From positions 1 to 6,779 of the forward strand of contig CAKOMS010000029.1 in assembly GCA_934096735.1 (NCBI GenBank): a DNA stretch of 6,779 bases, read 5' to 3'. Below, piece by piece: positions 6,340 to 6,779 of the stretch. A program made the translations under genes and the position numbers. The notes under the pieces are model-generated. The model was not told the origin of the DNA and did no database searches. It saw only the letters and a list, made by a program, of their open reading frames with translations. How positions within the stretch are numbered: position 1 is the stretch's first letter; every line of letters begins with the position of its first letter. This DNA comes from an uncultured Bacilli bacterium. GTDB lineage: Bacteria > Bacillota_I > Bacilli_A > RF39 > UBA660.

Positions 6340-6668
6340 GGGCTGTTAGCTCAGTTGGTAGAGCAACTGACTCTTAAAAATAGGAGCATATCATAGTAAT
6401 ATGATAATGAAAACCGAGCAAAAACGAAGAAGGCTGGAATGCTAACATCGTGCTAACTTAATAAACTACGAGAGGTTATTAAGTAGTGTAACGCATAGGA
6501 ATTGAATAAATATAATATTCCCAAGAGTGTTCGGCAACCTTGATAAAAGGTTGATAATATATGCTGAACTATGCAGAAAAATAATGCATAGAAGTACATG
6601 ATAAAAAGCTTGTACGATAACATAGTGTAATCAGTGGGTCTAGGGTTCGAATCCCTAACAGCCCACCA
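6340..6668 (+). tRNA. tRNA-Lys (anticodon CTT) interrupted by an intron
   Basis: The exons are 6340-6374 and 6628-6668. Joined, they give a perfect 76-nt tRNA: acceptor GGGCTGT/ACAGCCC, D arm GCTC/GAGC, anticodon stem ACTGA/TCAGT around loop CTCTTAA (anticodon CTT, reading AAG), T arm TAGGG/CCCTA around TTCGAAT, discriminator A and encoded CCA. The 5' exon is exactly 35 nt, so the insertion lies between anticodon positions 35 and 36. A functional tRNA requires removal of the 253-nt insert. The gene has its own promoter and is followed by terminator hairpins. Loss of this tRNA might be tolerated if a tRNA-Lys(UUU) elsewhere also reads AAG. Confidence 0.95.
6375..6627 (+). ncRNA. Group I self-splicing intron in the tRNA-Lys anticodon loop
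   Basis: This 253-nt insert has no ORF, so no homing endonuclease. P1 pairs exon CUCU (6371-6374) plus intron UA with UAGGAG (6381-6386), placing a U.G wobble (U6374.G6383) exactly at the 5' splice site. The intron ends in G6627. Of the four cut positions allowed by base identity, only this one has both features. P2 is TATCATA (6389-6395)/TATGATA (6400-6406) capped by the GNRA loop GTAA. Plausible core helices are P3 CCGAGC (6414-6419)/GTTCGG (6529-6534), P6 ACTTAATAA (6456-6464)/TTATTAAGT (6476-6484), P7 GCATAG (6493-6498)/CTATGC (6569-6574) and P8 CAACCTT (6535-6541)/AAGGTTG (6547-6553). An extra hairpin between P7 and P3 (GAAT 6499-6502/ATTC 6517-6520) recalls the P7.1 insertions of subgroup IA. 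P4 and P5 are short and less certain. A 3' hairpin GTACA/TGTAC (6594-6598/6611-6615) may be part of P9. Splicing is inferred, not shown. Confidence 0.85.
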
Positions 6669-6680
6669 TATAATTGATTT

Positions 6681-6705
6681 AAACTAGTAAAAATTTTACT
6701 AGTTT
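6681..6705 (+). terminator. AT-rich palindrome after tRNA-Lys
   Basis: A perfect 11-bp stem, AAACTAGTAAA with TTTACTAGTTT around loop AAT, begins 12 nt after the tRNA CCA. It lacks a proper T-tract (CCTAAATT follows), so it may be a weak terminator, a 3'-end processing or stability element, or part of a tandem terminator with the next hairpin. Confidence 0.45.
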
Positions 6706-6723
6706 CCTAAATTGAAATTTGAA

Positions 6724-6748
6724 CCGCACCACTAGGGTGCGGCTTTTT
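6724..6748 (+). terminator. Strong terminator of the tRNA-Lys transcript
   Basis: GC-rich stem CCGCACC (6724-6730) pairs with GGTGCGG (6736-6742) around loop ACTAG, followed by CTTTTT. It is the most GC-rich hairpin outside the tRNAs and a textbook rho-independent terminator. Confidence 0.93.
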
Positions 6749-6756
6749 GATATAAT
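6748..6756 (+). promoter_or_regulatory. Candidate extended -10 promoter at the window edge
   Basis: TGATATAAT is a perfect TGnTATAAT element directly after the terminator T-tract, with no -35 match because that region is the terminator stem. It would start a transcript near 6763 running off the window. The final 20 bases are more GC-rich than the flanks, but too little is visible to say what gene they begin. Confidence 0.4.
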
Positions 6757-6779
6757 AAAGGAGCCAATTCCCGGCAAGG

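Noticed and set aside
6375..6630. Alternative intron boundaries shifted 1-3 nt to the right
   Set aside because: They give the same spliced tRNA but end the intron in T or A and lose the U.G pair at the 5' splice site, breaking both group I rules.

Overview
The window is a very AT-rich, standard-code bacterial stretch, most like an uncultured Bacilli/Mollicutes-type Firmicute. This rests on strong sigma-A promoters, purine-rich Shine-Dalgarno sites, a T-box leader, an XRE regulator with membrane segments and CCA-encoding tRNA genes. Trp is always TGG in the aminoacyl-tRNA synthetase genes and TAG/TAA are the stops, so the TGA=Trp code of Mycoplasma is not indicated. No taxon can be named from the sequence alone.

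Layout. 84-334: a minus-strand tRNA pair (Ile-GAT then Glu-TTC) with its own promoter and terminator. 365-1026: a plus-strand gene for a membrane-anchored SH3-like protein, transcribed from an extended -10 promoter with almost no 5' leader. 1056-4886: the pheST operon, consisting of promoter, tRNA-Phe-sensing T-box leader with terminator/antiterminator, pheS, pheT and terminator. 4903-5436: an XRE-type DNA-binding protein with three membrane segments. 5506-5541: a hairpin that serves as a shared terminator for the converging XRE and MerR genes. 5517-5944: a minus-strand MerR-family regulator whose frame is broken at two poly-A runs. 6024-6238: a divergent promoter with the 19-bp spacer and dyad expected of a MerR target, now driving only a short ORF with an in-frame TAG. 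6292-6748: a tRNA-Lys(CUU) gene with its own promoter and a strong terminator. 6748-6779: a possible promoter at the window edge.

The most striking element is in the last tRNA. Its anticodon loop is interrupted by a 253-nt insertion with the hallmarks of a self-splicing group I intron: a U.G pair at the 5' splice site in a 6-bp P1, a 3'-terminal G, a GNRA-capped P2, and plausible P3, P6, P7 and P8 helices. It contains no endonuclease gene. Removing it restores a perfect 76-nt tRNA-Lys. The insertion point, between anticodon bases 35 and 36, differs from the bacterial tRNA introns I know of.

Two further points stand out. PheS and PheT depart from the usual Bacillus/E. coli type at active-site motifs and resemble, from memory, versions seen in Patescibacteria. 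The MerR regulator and its target both look decayed, suggesting loss of a whole regulated locus.
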